From Zarea fungicola (taxonomy: Eukaryota > Ascomycota > Sordariomycetes > Hypocreales > Cordycipitaceae), in assembly GCA_900169235.1 (NCBI GenBank), contig FWCC01000397.1, forward strand, positions 62,001-126,000: DNA of 64,000 bases, read 5' to 3'. Numbering within the stretch: position 1 is the stretch's first letter; each line of letters begins with the position of its first letter. Below, in pieces: positions 1 to 11,674 of this stretch. The notes below the pieces were generated by a model, which saw only the letters and a program-made list of their open reading frames with translations, was not told where the DNA came from and did no database searches. A program made the position numbers and the translations under genes.

Positions 1-1458
1 GCTGCACTGAGAACCAGTCGTCGTGGCTGAGATGTCCCGAACGTAATCTAAAGTTGTGACCAAATGACAGCCAGTCTTTTTCAACAAGCACGACAAAGCC
101 GTCCAAAGTTCGGTAGTACGGATCAAGCATCATCTCCGCGAGCGCACTCAACTGGCTAGTACGGTCCCATCCATCCGAACAATGAATTAGCACATGGGAA
201 TGCTTAATACCGATTTGCCGTGCAATGAGAGCGGAGCCACCAAGTACGCCGTTGATATGCTTGAGCCACCCACTCTGCTGCAAGAGTTCTTGATTCGGAG
301 GCAATGGTGAGACGTCTGCATCCTTTAACGCTTCCACTACCTTGCTGAGGGAGCTTCGCATGACATGAATATTCTCAATGCTAAGGAAAATTTTCGTGGC
401 AAACGGGTACTTGTCCATGTTCTCAGAGCCCAATCCTTGGACCTGGTTGATGACGGCGTTGATAGTTGGCCGAGCATCAACAATGAGATTGCTTTGCTGA
501 GCGCCATAGACCAGTCTCTTGCCAGTTTTTTCGTCGAAAGCCACTATAGATTCGGCGATCATCTCATCTTCAAACCTCTCTGATTCGGTCAGATCCTGTG
601 TTTGGCTGGCCGCAGGGCTCGAGAGGTCCAGCTGGCTCGAGATTGGCGTACCACTTTCCGAATCGGCGGGCATGGACGCAGAGAATGAGGCAGCGACCAG
701 CTTTTCATCTTGAACATTGGTTTTCCGGGTTATACCAGAAAAAGGTTGAGAGCTTCTTGTAATGGTACAGTTGTTAACAGGGTGGATATAGGAGAGCGTA
801 GGTATGCGACACTTTGAACGAAAGTCCTTGCCGTACTTGAGGACATTATCCGAAATCTTTGACGGAACGGCCAGAACTGCCGGGTACGTGTCACAGAAAG
901 AATAGTCGTGATTGATGTGTGTTATTCTCCAGCCCTTGTCGGGTAGCTTTTCGCTGATGCCCTGTCTTCTGAATTCCGCCTTTGGATCATAAAGCCGCCA
1001 GCCGTTCACCTCGCGCTCATTTCTCAGCGGCTTGTGCGCAAAAGCAAACAGTCTCTCTACAGTACCAAGCTTGCAAGTGCGGGACTTGATAAACTCAAAG
1101 GTCTCCTTGGCGGCCTCGCCACTGGCAAAGTTGAACGTGACAAAAGTAAAGTCTCTGCAGCGGATTCGAATCGAAGATGCTTGTCTAGAGCCGTGGGGCG
1201 TCGGACGAAGCGTACAGTGACTGAGGATGGGATACGTAAGCCATCTCTCTCTTGTCTTGGGCGGTGTGGCGGGTGCATTCCCTGGTGTACCGGCAGGAGT
1301 GTCAACAAGAGCACTGAAAACCATGTGGTAGTCTGTGAGGCGGAGAGTGCCATTGGTTGGCTGCCCGCCGTAAATGCCCTGGACATTTTGGATGATCTGT
1401 CATTGTTAGATAGGACAGCTTACAGCTACTCATGGAAGCTAACCTTTCTGGCCTCCAT
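1..1458 (-). CDS. Myotubularin-family phosphoinositide 3-phosphatase (YMR1-like), 3' end beyond window
   Basis: The family removes the 3-phosphate from PI3P and PI(3,5)P2 on endosomal and vacuolar membranes. Exon 1 (1444-1458) encodes MEARK. A 47-nt intron (1397-1443, branch CTAAC) leads to exon 2 (1-1396), which stays open to the window edge. About 470 residues are visible: an N-terminal PH-GRAM-like region (about 1-120), then the myotubularin domain with the family landmark SQPFSGI. The active-site loop HCSDGWDR fits the CX5R signature, with the catalytic Cys near residue 411. The upstream start fits the splice and the family N-terminus. The C-terminal part lies outside the window. The next gene (RPS3) is divergent, about 1 kb away. 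Family assignment is secure; the exact paralog is inferred. Confidence 0.92.
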
Positions 1459-2449
1459 GCTGGCAAGGACAAACGCCAAGATGAGGACCCGGACGACCCG
1501 AAACAGTGCTCAGCGCTTGTATTTTTTCTGGTGACACAGTCGCAAAAAGTGAAGATACTAGTCGATGACTGAAATTATTTACTTCTTCCGTTGGACAAAT
1601 TGACAGTGCCTATCAATACAGCTATACACCTTTTGCGACGTATGAAGTGTATCGAGGGAGGCAGATGAGAGCTTGGTGTCGGGGCAAGTACGCGTAATGG
1701 TGAGTAATAAAGAAGAAGAGGCCAATAGTGGTTTGGTGTGCCTTCTCAGAACAGCCCACGCCGCCCCATACACTGCACTGAATGCTCTGGTGTAATGAAG
1801 AGTAAATATAATGATGAGCAGCGCAAGTGACGATGCTAGCTTAGATGATGGCGCTCACAGGCTTGAGCTTCACGAGCCAAGGCGGGGCCATGTACGTCAG
1901 GCGCAGGTAGTCACAACCGAGCAGGCATTGACTGGTCTGGTGCTGGTTGTGGTTTGTGCGAGCAGCTATGGCTGAGCTTGATTTAAAATGATTTTTTTTC
2001 CTACATTCAAGATTGCCGAACAAATACAATTTATTTTCTTTAAAATAGTGCCTTTGTGAAAGTCTGTAACCTGACAATCTGCCCGTTGTCGATTTGTATT
2101 ACTAGCAAATTGTCATTCCGAGAGCAAGCTTGAGCTGCATCATATGATTCGGGACCATGACTTTCGGCGAACCGGCGAAACTAATCTTCCTGGACTGTCG
2201 TCGAAGCCCCACTAACTGAAGAACCGCTGGCCCTCAAGCCAGGCAGAGGCAGGGGAGGGAATGGGCGGGCTATGGATTAGGGCTCAACCCACAACAAAAA
2301 TTATTCGAAAGTGCCTAGTGCGGGACGTGCAGGCGAAACCACTCTAGGCGGAGGACCACCACCACGGCTGTTTGAATTCGCGATCCCTCTTTGTCCCATC
2401 ACTTATTGTTTCGAGTCGATAAACCAAAGTCCCTCTCAAATCAATCAAA
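1459..2449. other. Intergenic region between divergent myotubularin and RPS3 genes
   Basis: No coding feature is supported. Short ORFs here lack homology that I recognise. The right part holds the RPS3 promoter, with a C/A-rich leader just before the start codon. Confidence 0.6.
2277..2282 (+). promoter_or_regulatory. TTAGGG telo-box-like element upstream of RPS3
   Basis: A TTAGGG hexamer lies 168 bp upstream of the RPS3 start codon. Tbf1-type factors bind such telo-box motifs in several fungal ribosomal-protein promoters. The role here is inferred from position only. Confidence 0.3.
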
Positions 2450-3580
2450 ATGGCTCACCCCGGTGCTCAGATGTGAGTAGTCTCTCGCTGCTGTCTTTTT
2501 GTTTGTTTGCATGTTGCAGCGTTGGTGGACTTGAAGCCGGGTTTTTGTCTCGTCGAATTGGATTATCGAAACGGTTGTATTTGTGCTGGACTTGTGCTTC
2601 GGGGAGGAAGTCTTTGCCTTGACCATGGCGGTTGAGATTCAGACGGAAATGCTACAAAATGGAGGAACTGTCAAACTCATAATCGCCAACCGAATTATAC
2701 ACAATTCATCGACGACCAACCCGAGAGACAAAAACCCGACGATGCGAGGAAACAACACGAACAAACGCACAATTTGTCAGAACAAAAAAAGAGACCAAAT
2801 GCTAACCTACCATTTTTTCCCAATAGCTCCAAGAGGAGAAAGTTCGTCGCTGACGGTGTCTTCTACGCCGAGCTCAACGAGTTCTTCCAGCGCGAGCTCG
2901 CTGAGGAGGGTTACTCCGGCGTCGAGGTCCGCGTCACGCCCACCGTGACCGACATCATCATCCGCGCCACCCAGACCCAGGAGGTGCTCGGCGAGCAGGG
3001 CCGCCGCATCCGCGAGCTGACCTCGCTGATCCAGAAGCGCTTCAAGTTCCCCGAGAACTCCGTCTCCCTCTACGCCGCCAAGGTCCAGAACCGCGGTCTC
3101 TCCGCCGTCGCCCAGTGCGAGTCCCTCCGCTACAAGCTCCTCAACGGCCTCGCCGTCCGCCGCGCCTGCTACGGTGTCCTCCGCTTCATCATGGAGTCCG
3201 ACGCCAAGGGCTGCGAGGTCGTCGTCTCGGGCAAGCTCCGCGCCGCCCGCGCCAAGTCCATGAAGTTCACTGACGGCTTCATGATCCACTCCGGCCAGCC
3301 CAAGAACGACTTCATCGACACCGCCACCCGCCACGTCCTCCTCCGCCAGGGTGTCCTGGGCATCAAGGTCAAGATCATGCGCGGCTCCGACCCCGAGGGC
3401 AAGGCCGGCCCCCAGAAGACCCTCCCCGACGCCGTCACCATCATCGAGCCCAAGGAGGAGCAGCCCGTCCTCCAGCCCGTCAGCCAGGACTACGGCGCCA
3501 AGGCTGCCGCCGCCGCCGCTGCCAGCCAGGACGCCCGCGTCGCCGAGGAGACTGCCGAGGCCGAGACTGCCGAGCAATAA
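2450..3580 (+). CDS. RPS3: 40S ribosomal protein S3 (uS3)
   Basis: This is a small-subunit ribosomal protein at the mRNA entry channel, with a KH domain. Exon 1 is 2450-2472 (MAHPGAQ plus two bases), the intron is 2473-2826 (354 nt, GTGAGT...CAATAG) and exon 2 is 2827-3580. The join gives MAHPGAQISKRRKFV, the standard fungal uS3 start, and a protein of 258 residues. Residues about 20-95 form the N-terminal KH-containing part. The C-terminal tail is Ala/Glu-rich. An ATG at 2774 lies inside the intron and is not the start. The long first intron after a very short first exon is typical of ribosomal-protein genes. I looked for a box C/D snoRNA in it and saw none. Third codon positions are strongly C-rich, as expected for a highly expressed gene. 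Confidence 0.98.
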
Positions 3581-4896
3581 ATTATTTCTGCTCCGAGTGG
3601 TTTGTTTCGATTTTCGTTAATGTCGCTTCGTGTTATGACTTGTTAAGGGTTTCTTTTTTTTCTGAGAGGGTACAAGGCGAACAAACGAAAAATTTACAAA
3701 AGTCTTTCGTGGAAACAAGGGATGAAGAAAAGAAGGACGGAAAATGATGGTAATAGTCTTTCAGGCGTTTCAACGTTTTTACCATTTGCATCTTTGTCAA
3801 AAGGCATGAAAAGGTTTTATCTGTTCATTAGTGGTAGTCTAAACCATAAAGAGGAAATGAGACCCCATGAATCTACCTACCCGTGTCTCCTGGTGACTGA
3901 TCGATGTGAAATTGAACATGTCTTGGAACTTTAGATTCGGCCGCCGTGGTTTGGTCGTGGTTTTCCCATACACGAGTCCTATTAGACTCTGTGAATACTT
4001 TTGAACGCCCAATCCATCAATAACAAAGACCAGCAGATTATTCTGCATTCATCTTGTGCTATTGCCGTTCTCGTTTTGCCGCGGACACCTCCGTCTCCAG
4101 GTGGTCCATATGGTCATATCATCACAGGTCAAGCTACCCACAACCACGGACATTCAAGTGTAAATATAGTTATTTGGTTACCCCTCTATCTACACTGTTG
4201 TAACCACTAAATGCTTCCGTCTCCCAGGCTTCCTTCTTCGGCTCTTGTAGATATCAACAAAAAAAATCGTGCCGCTTTTCCCCCACTCACCAACCCAGGA
4301 CGCGCCGAGCAAATCGTCTTTCCCCCGCTTTCCCACCCGTCTTGATGCATGTAAAAAGTTTCCCAAAAAGAAAAACTCAGGTATCGTACAAGGAGATGTG
4401 GCGTTCCGGGGCACTTTTATGTTGTGCGCCTGGAAAATGCCAATCTTTATCCTACTTTCGAGACGACAAAAAAAATAAAAAATCAATACAAACGCAAAAA
4501 AAGGAACAAAACAAAAACAAAACGCCAGTTTCCATTTCCATAACACTCCTCTTTTTTCTTTCGTACTTTGACGGGGTATAATACTTGGCCATTCTTGACC
4601 AATATAAACAAAAAACATGCGTCTTTTGGTCAAAGTCGTATTTCTTGCCGTCATAATGATATCCTGCCGATATAAAACACTGCTTCTGTTCTCTTCACCA
4701 GAACAGAAAATGGAGAGAAAGCCCAACATGAACGCCTCGGGAGGGGTTTGGTTGGCGGATGCCTACAGGACACCCGGCCACGTAAGTTCAGGCTGCGAAA
4801 GCAACAAAACGTATAACCGTAGCCTGCCACCAAATGAAAATTCATATCATCTTAATCATGGATCATTGGAATACATCTTGGTGTGGCTTTTTGACC
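3581..4896. other. Intergenic region between convergent RPS3 and NIPA genes
   Basis: Contains the 3' untranslated regions of both neighbours, including an A-rich tract at about 4468-4530. The 179-residue minus-strand ORF at 4190-4729 has no recognisable domain and overlaps low-complexity sequence, so it is not annotated. Confidence 0.6.
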
Positions 4897-6471
4897 CTAT
4901 CGTCCTGAAGACTTTCGGCTCTGCAACTCAATGGTTGTCGTGTCGTGCTCTTTGCTGCCGTTGCCGTGGGATCGACCGTTTGGTCGGTGGCTCCTCTCGT
5001 CGTCGCTTTCTTCGGTCAGATCGGTGAGACCCAATCCAGCAGCCTCTTCTTCGTCGTATGCGTGGATCAGACCCTCGCGATCGCCGTGTGCGCTACCCAG
5101 GCTGTGGCGTGAAGGGTCTCCGCTGCGGCGAGACTGCATACTGCGACGAGTCTGGAAGCTGGACACCATGTCGGTTGGTGTCGCATCATAGCCGCTCCGG
5201 GAGCCCGCGAGCTTCTGGCCGTTGGGGTCGCCTCTGGACAGGTTGAGCAGATAAACGCCGGTGAAGATGATGAGGAATCCGCAAAGCAGCGAAATGGTAT
5301 TGATGGGATCGGTAGTGTTGAATCCGCTAAAAAGGATGAAGGATGCGCATAGTGTGGCTGTCGTAAAGGTAACATAGTAGAGGGGGTTGACACTGGGGAG
5401 CTTGTTAGCGTAGAGCGTAAAACCGGGTAGAGTCCATGGTGCATGCTTACATGTTGCTGGGGAAGCAAGCAAGTGCCTTGTTAAAGTAATTCATTTGAGT
5501 GACAATGCACACGGCAGTCAAAATCATGAAGACATAGGTTGACGGGTGGCTGAACTGGTTATTGCCGGCAAAGGTAAGCTTGAGGGCGATGCCAAAGGCC
5601 TTGGCGGACATGACGGAGATGGAGCCGACGGTGGAGCAAATGGAGAGATAGATGAGCGCATTCTTCTTGCCATGGAAAGGAGCAACTCGGTAAATCATGA
5701 AGACGGCAAAGGCAACCACGGCAATCGCGTAGAGAAGGAAGCCTATGAATGGTTGTCAGCAACAGCAGGCCGGTTGGTGGGTGAAGGCGGGGGTGGGCAT
5801 ACCAGGCTGCACGGCGTAGTGCAGGATTTGATCAATAGTTTCAATCTCCTCATCGGGTGGTGCGTGCAGGACAATGACGACGGCGCCAATTAAGCAGATG
5901 GCACTCCCCAGCTTGCCCAAAATGCCGAGCTCTTCCTTGAGAAAGTATGAGCCGAGAACAGCACCGATGAGAACGGAGAGAGCGCCGAGAGGCGTCACGA
6001 GAATGGCGGGCGCAAAGGCATAGGCGGCAAAGTTGCAAATTTCTCCGATACCAACTGTAAAGCGAGGTTAGATGCTGTTTGGTTGGCTGCAATGCGTGGT
6101 AGGTACTGACGAGTTGCGATACCGGCCCACCACAGGGGGTTCCGTAGATAGACGTAGCCGTCGCCGTCGAATCCATGCCTTTCCTCCGTTTGCATTAAAC
6201 CCTATGACTGTGTGTTAGCAGGCGGAACCGAGAGCGAGAAGATACGGCTGTCGTGTCGAAAAGAACGAACTTTTTTGGTAATGACAAAACTCGTGCCTGG
6301 AGTTGAGGGTTAGTATCAGCGGCAACGAGAATTGTGAGGGTGCAATGAACATACCAATGGCCAGGGCCGAGGAGATGGCCAAAGAGAGACCGATGTATCT
6401 GCAGTGAGGCGCATTAACGAAGACGATCTTGAAGAGTTGACGTTGTCAGAAACGTACTTGTCCTCAATCAT
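4897..6471 (-). CDS. NIPA-type magnesium transporter (DUF803, DMT superfamily)
   Basis: A multi-pass membrane protein of the NIPA family, which transports Mg2+ and is related to drug/metabolite transporters. Seven exons join in frame to 404 residues: 6458-6471, 6355-6398, 6271-6296, 6111-6201, 5803-6054, 5451-5742 and 4897-5392. The start MIEDKYIGLSLAISSALAIG gives TM1. The family hallmarks WWAGI, EICNFAAYAFAPA and VTPLGALSVLI follow, then ELGILGKLG and further TM segments to about residue 310. The last about 95 residues are a soluble Ser/Arg/Glu-rich tail with an acidic patch (DEEEAAG). The first three exons are very short (14, 44 and 26 nt). Substrate is inferred from the family; the fold assignment is firm. 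Confidence 0.93.
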
Positions 6472-8877
6472 GGTCAAGGCTGTCTAATTAACTCCCAGCA
6501 ATGCTGCAAAAAGACCAAGGTAATGCGCAAACAAGGCGACAACGCCCTGCTATTCCAGGTTCTTCCAGAGGACGAGGCCAGACGAGTAAAATGAATTAAC
6601 CGACCAGGCGACTCGAATAGGCCGTTGGACGAAGAAGCAGTGCCAGTCTTTGTTGAGAAGATGTGGCAGTATGCGGGTACCTTTCTAGTCTATTCAGAGG
6701 CGCAGCGCATGGAGGTATCTGATCGCAAGCGTCAAGTTGTCCCAGGAAGAAGCCAAACGGAAGGGACTGATGCCGATTGTCACACTCAGCTCCTCTGATG
6801 GACAGGCGAGTGCGGTTAAGAAGTAGGCTTGATTGAGGTTCGTGCCAGTGTGCGCGCAAATGGTTCGTTGTATGGGGTTCGTAAACGAAGGGACAGACTT
6901 GGCAGACCAGGTCGGGATGCTAGCCGAGGAACACACGCGTCGTGACAAAAAGCAGATTCAGAGGCAAGAGAGAAAAGTCGAGTAAGGCGATAAGATTATG
7001 CAGAGAGGAAAACAGGGGTGGAAGGACGAGGATGGTTGTGGCTGCGTAGAAATCGGATTGGGCTTTTGGCTGTGTGAGCGTTTGGAGAGCGGGCGGCAGA
7101 AGAAGAAGCTTTTGGTGGTGGTGGTGGTGGTAACGTTAGTGGTGGCTGGTTGGCTGACCTGTCTGAGGATGATGTGGCATGGACCACTGGAGTGACTTCA
7201 GTGATCTGGACCGCGCAAGGCCAGAGGCGGCGGACAAATGGTCTGATGGAGAGAGGTGGAGAGTGATGGGCAAAGCTTGGTACCGCGTTGGGATTGGCTT
7301 CAGGGCATTTGGGCTATTTTCCCGCACACGTTGGGGGCTGTGAGAGTGCGTTAGCACTGAACAAAAGCCACTGAAGGGGCTGCGATATGGGTACATGTAC
7401 CTTGGTCCTTGGACTTGGACCCTTGGCTATGCTCAAAGGCTATTTGGAGGTTTACGGCATGCAAGTAACTGCCGGTATTAGGAGATTGCCGCACATGTCA
7501 CCCTTTTAATGAAATATTGCATTGTCTATTAGTTACCACTTTTTATACGCCGGCCATCTCCAACCGAATCTATGCAATAGTTCAGCAAGCAGCAGCCTGG
7601 TTGCGGCAGGACAAGCCACGGTACATGGTTGTCCCCATTAAAGTGCCCTAGTGCCCTAAATGCGGCGGCTGTGCATACCCCTGTGCACTTGCTTATAGGC
7701 AGCATGTACCTAAAAATGGAATCTATTGCAGAAGAGGCCACTAGTCACCAAACTATTGCACCTGAAAATTCTCTGCCGAGTTTATTAGCAGCGGGAGGCG
7801 TTGGTTCTTTAACCACAATGTACCAAGAACCAAGCACATGTAGCCATACGAGATTCAACGTCTATCCATACGAGATTCTACGTCTACCCATACGAGATTC
7901 TACGTCTATCCATACGAGATTCTACAATCTACCCAAACGCATCATCAACTAATCCACGACTAGGCAGGAACTTGCTCCTATGATTTCCACGCTGGACGTT
8001 TATTCGGGTTAGTAGACTTGGGGCAAGTCATTCCCTGCCATGATCATGGTACATTGCAGAAACAATCAACGCGTCACCACAAGAAAAGCAAAAAGGGCAA
8101 ATATGCCCTCGGCTGATCCTATCCCCGCCAACAAAGAATGCATTCTTCGGGCCGCCCTTATGATGAACCGATACTGGCACTCGGGTGAAACATGAACGTT
8201 GGGATCCAGTAGCGCCCCAGACTACTGGAGACCCCCTTGCTTTGAGCGAGGTACCTTGACCAGTATGCCAATCCCATTCATCGAGGAACAATAATTCACG
8301 CAACAAGGCAATATAATCTTTTTGTTACTCCTTAAATTACCCATCATTACATTACAAGACAGAAGAATTAGAAAAAGAAAGCAGCCTTTTACTTCTGTGT
8401 CGAGTATTGCTGTTTCATTACTTGGAGATATCCCACTTCTCCACCCAGTTTCAAAAAACACTTTCCCCTGACTAGCATGCGCCGCCTCGGTCATGGTGCG
8501 GCATCCAAGCACACCAAGAATTTCATGTGCCCAAGCCCGTGGAATTTAATCCCCGGCTAGCTGCCATCATTGCCCATACATCGGAGCAGTTCGTGGACCA
8601 GATAATAACTAGCCTGCCACCGAGTCTCACATCCTTCCACAACATCACCGATCCGCGGGCTTCGGCCTCGGTATCAAGCTCAGACCGACAACAAGATCCT
8701 AGGTAGCTACTAGTACATGGGTAATGAACAGACAGGTACGCTCCGGGATCCAAGATCAATAACGCGCGCCACCACCCATGGTATTTATAAATAGAAATAC
8801 ATAAATACATACATACGTCTCCAACTACATGCGTAATTTTACACTCCCATGGCTGGGCTATTTTCTTGAAATGTACA
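6472..8877. other. 2.4-kb gene-poor stretch upstream of NIPA and downstream of the UstYa-like gene
   Basis: No ORF here shows a recognisable domain, and splice-joined reading gave nothing coherent. It contains a GGT/GTG microsatellite near 7110-7130 and the 22-bp tandem repeat at 7844-7931. The left part is probably NIPA promoter and 5' UTR. Confidence 0.5.
7844..7931. repeat. Tandem repeat, 4 copies of a 22-bp unit
   Basis: The unit CCATACGAGATTCTACGTCT plus two bases (AT/AC) is repeated four times head to tail with few changes, the last copy being the most diverged. The unit length is not a multiple of three, so it is not a protein repeat. Confidence 0.9.
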
Positions 8878-9947
8878 TCAGGTCGCAGGATGAACCGCCG
8901 CCGCATCCACAAAGTCGCGAATCTTTTCGTAGCTGCGGCACTTGTGGTGCACATTAAAGTCCACATGGCTCCCGTTGAACGTCCTGCCGTCTGGCGAAAT
9001 CACCATCACGGGGGTAACGTCGCCGGTGCACATGAGCGATAGCCGCAGCGTCTCGATGCAGTGGTCAATGTGGGAGCGGCTTGCCGTCTCGGACATGTTG
9101 AGCGGCTGTAGATTCTCACCCCAGCTCTCCTCGTACATACTGGACGGCCACGTAGCTTGACGTATTTGATTCTTAGACGAGGGAGACGAAAATTAGCCCA
9201 AAGATCAAACTGTAGCACTTGCACAAAGAATTCGCAACAAACAAATACTTACCAGACAGTGCAATTGGTGAAACATTTCCACCAAGGCATAGTACTCTGG
9301 CTTTGCCGATGTGCTTTTGCTGGTCTGCAGATAGGTGTCGTACGCCGTCTTGTTCAGAGCCTTTGCTCCTTGCTTTGACACCCCGACACCTTGATCTGCC
9401 ATTGAAAACCCCTTCTGTTAGTGAATGCAATACCGAAACGCAGATGTGGTCAGATGTCTGCTTACGATGCCAGAGATCATCCCATGCTTGCTCCCGCGCC
9501 AACGTCGGCGATCCGCGATATATCGTCTCATGATCAAAGTCGTTCTCAAAATTCCCTTCCCACAATTCCACCGCAGGGAGGACCGGTGCTTAAGAGCAAA
9601 ATTATTAGTACGAAGAAACAAAGGGGAAATGGGCGAAATTTGAGTATGCCGACCAAGAATACTGGTGTATGTTCTCGGTCCGCAGAGCAAGCCGTCCCGT
9701 CCAACTCACAGTAAGGAGACACCACATTCGCACACTCCAACTCTGATGGCAAGCCCTTGGACGCTGAAAACCAAAAGTACAGCGTGACAAGAAACAATCC
9801 AACATTAACCCCAACAAAGATCCAATCGGCGCTCGTTCGCGGCGCCAAGAAAACAGAGCGCTGCGGCAGCGGCTGCCGAACATGGCCACTGTCGCCGCCC
9901 TCCTCGAACTCGAGGGGCTCGTAGCGAGTGTTTTCGCGTGCCATCAT
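8878..9947 (-). CDS. UstYa-like (DUF3328) membrane-anchored oxidase-type protein
   Basis: The UstYa/DUF3328 family acts in fungal secondary metabolism, mainly in oxidative cyclisation of ribosomal peptides (ustiloxin, cyclochlorotine). Four exons join to 265 residues: 9710-9947, 9466-9588, 9253-9395 and 8878-9171. A short cytosolic N-terminus precedes a TM segment at about residues 42-60. Both diagnostic HxxHC motifs are present: HQLHC (exon 3) and HIDHC (exon 4), with the usual FHQLHCL and LRLSLMC surroundings. The start is one of two adjacent ATGs. No precursor-peptide gene with Kex2-spaced repeats and no other cluster enzyme lies beside it, so it may be an orphan or act on a distant substrate. 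Confidence 0.9.
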
Positions 9948-10528
9948 CAATCCATGTCCGTCTTCCCTGCTTCAGCTGTGAAAATATCCAACACGGGGAT
10001 GTAGAATCGCGTCAATCCCGATTCCGGTCTACGAGCCGCATATAGCAAACAAGGGGGTGCTAGTGGACGGACAGGTAGCACAACGATCTGGCGGCAGTGG
10101 CTCTCCCCACACTCAACGTCGGCCCGCATAAGTGTCGGTGCACGAGACTAATTACAAGCCAGCGATCAAAGAGACTTATAAATGACAGATCTCGGCCAAT
10201 TACTTTCTGATAGGATACAGTCATCTTGTTTCTCAACGTTATTCAAAGAATTCGTACATGAACTGAATAAATATTCACGTGATCGAAGCCATCAGTCGCC
10301 CAAAAACACCCAGCCTGTCACGGCCATTCACGTTCTCAGCTTTACTCAGCGAGGCGTCACCCCCGTCAACACTTTCACATCAAGCACAAACATCTCATCA
10401 AATCATCACATATCCATTGTCATTTCACCACACTTACATCTACATCTCAATCACAAAAACAACTTCTCAACCAGTTGGAAAGAACCTCTAGCAAATACCT
10501 ATTCAGTGACGTCACCTCCTCCCGAGCC
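9948..10528. other. Divergent promoter region between the UstYa-like gene and the gene at 10529
   Basis: No gene seen. The right half (10280-10500) is a CA-rich, G-poor leader typical of a fungal 5' UTR/promoter. Confidence 0.6.
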
Positions 10529-11674
10529 ATGTCTCTGGAGCAGGCCGCCCGCGATCTCGCCCAGGCCGTGAGCGGCATCGACTATGACGGCGCACAGGTA
10601 CACAAGTGCCGCGTGGCCCTCCACGGCCTCATGGTCTCCGCCACAGCCCCCGAGCTCGCTGCTGCCCTCCGCATCCTCACGGACCGCATCGCCTCCGCGC
10701 GCGTCGACGATGCCGACGGCGCCGCCTTTGCCGCCCTCTCCGCCGGCGCCCTTGTCGAGAACGGCGCCCCCGCCGAGCCCCTCGCGCGCATCCTTCTCGC
10801 CAAGGTCCCCGAGTTTCTCACCGCCGCGCGGCGCTTTGCTGACCTATGCATCGCCGACCTGCCAGCCCAAGAAGAGGAGGAGGAGAATCCGCCCCCAGAG
10901 GATCAGATCCTGACGGAAGTGGACGGCCGCCGCATCACGCACTACGTCTTTCGCGCACATGCACCCGCAGATCGCGGCGGCGCGTCCGCACTCGCCCTCC
11001 TCCAGCCCTGGACCCTGCCCACCGTCGCCGGCCTCTCCCGCCACAGGCCGTCTCTGCTCCAAGCCGCCGCCACAGACAGCAGCCTGCGCAAGGCGGTAGG
11101 ACCGCTGGCGCAGTCGCATGCGCAGTGGCTGGCCATCTTGCTCGGCGCCCAGCTCGATGCCACCTGGCTCGTGGTCTGTCCGCGGGAGAAGCGCGGGTTT
11201 CGGATGCTCGTGGACGGCGTCGTGAGCAACTTTGACCTGCAGGCGCTCGTCGCCGACGCCATCATCGACCGCGGCCTTCCGGGTGTGCGCAACGCCGCTG
11301 AAGTGATTGCGTCTATAAAGGGCGTCGATGTTGCCGACAGCCCAAGAGGTGGTGAGGTGGCCTCCTCCGTCACCGGTCAGTTTCAGTTTTACGAGTGGCA
11401 GGCCGCGGCGCATGCTTGGAACAACGACGACAGCGACGGGCATAATCATCCCATGGGGGAAAACTATGTCTGGGGCGAAGGGATACCCAGCGAAGTGCCC
11501 AGGTTCAAGGACGTGCACACGCTGATTGTCGGCCCGCAGACGATTCAGCGGTCGTGGAATAACGCGAGGATGTTTAGCGCGCTGCGGTGCGACGTCACGG
11601 TCAAGGAGGAACTTGGTAAAGATGAAGTGGTATCCCTGCTGGCAGAGATGAAGGCGGCTACGTCGGTGGCATGA
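10529..11674 (+). CDS. Uncharacterised intronless protein, 381 residues
   Basis: Not recognised. One uninterrupted exon begins at an ATG in a good context (MSLEQAARDLAQAV). The frame also runs upstream to 10475, but only from a TTG. The N-terminal about 110 residues are Ala-rich and helical. A Glu-rich linker follows (EEEEE near residue 115). The C-terminal part has a conserved-looking core around PREKRGFRMLVDGVVSNFDL and a WQAAAHAWNNDD segment. There is no signal peptide or TM segment. GC at third positions is high compared with the AT-rich flanks. A single-exon, GC-rich gene could reflect transfer or merely strong codon bias. It starts divergently from the UstYa-like gene, about 580 bp apart, so a shared promoter is possible. 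Confidence 0.7.
   Translation: MSLEQAARDLAQAVSGIDYDGAQVHKCRVALHGLMVSATAPELAAALRILTDRIASARVDDADGAAFAALSAGALVENGAPAEPLARILLAKVPEFLTAARRFADLCIADLPAQEEEEENPPPEDQILTEVDGRRITHYVFRAHAPADRGGASALALLQPWTLPTVAGLSRHRPSLLQAAATDSSLRKAVGPLAQSHAQWLAILLGAQLDATWLVVCPREKRGFRMLVDGVVSNFDLQALVADAIIDRGLPGVRNAAEVIASIKGVDVADSPRGGEVASSVTGQFQFYEWQAAAHAWNNDDSDGHNHPMGENYVWGEGIPSEVPRFKDVHTLIVGPQTIQRSWNNARMFSALRCDVTVKEELGKDEVVSLLAEMKAATSVA

Noticed and set aside
2473..2826. Possible intronic box C/D snoRNA in RPS3
   Set aside because: No convincing C box (RTGATGA) with a matching D box (CTGA) and terminal stem was seen.
2807..3577. 256-residue minus-strand ORF opposite RPS3
   Set aside because: Antisense shadow caused by the strong codon bias of RPS3; Gly/Leu/Ala-rich without domains.
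4190..4729. 179-residue minus-strand ORF
   Set aside because: Low-complexity, hydrophobic run from an A-rich tract; lies in the 3' UTR zone between convergent genes.
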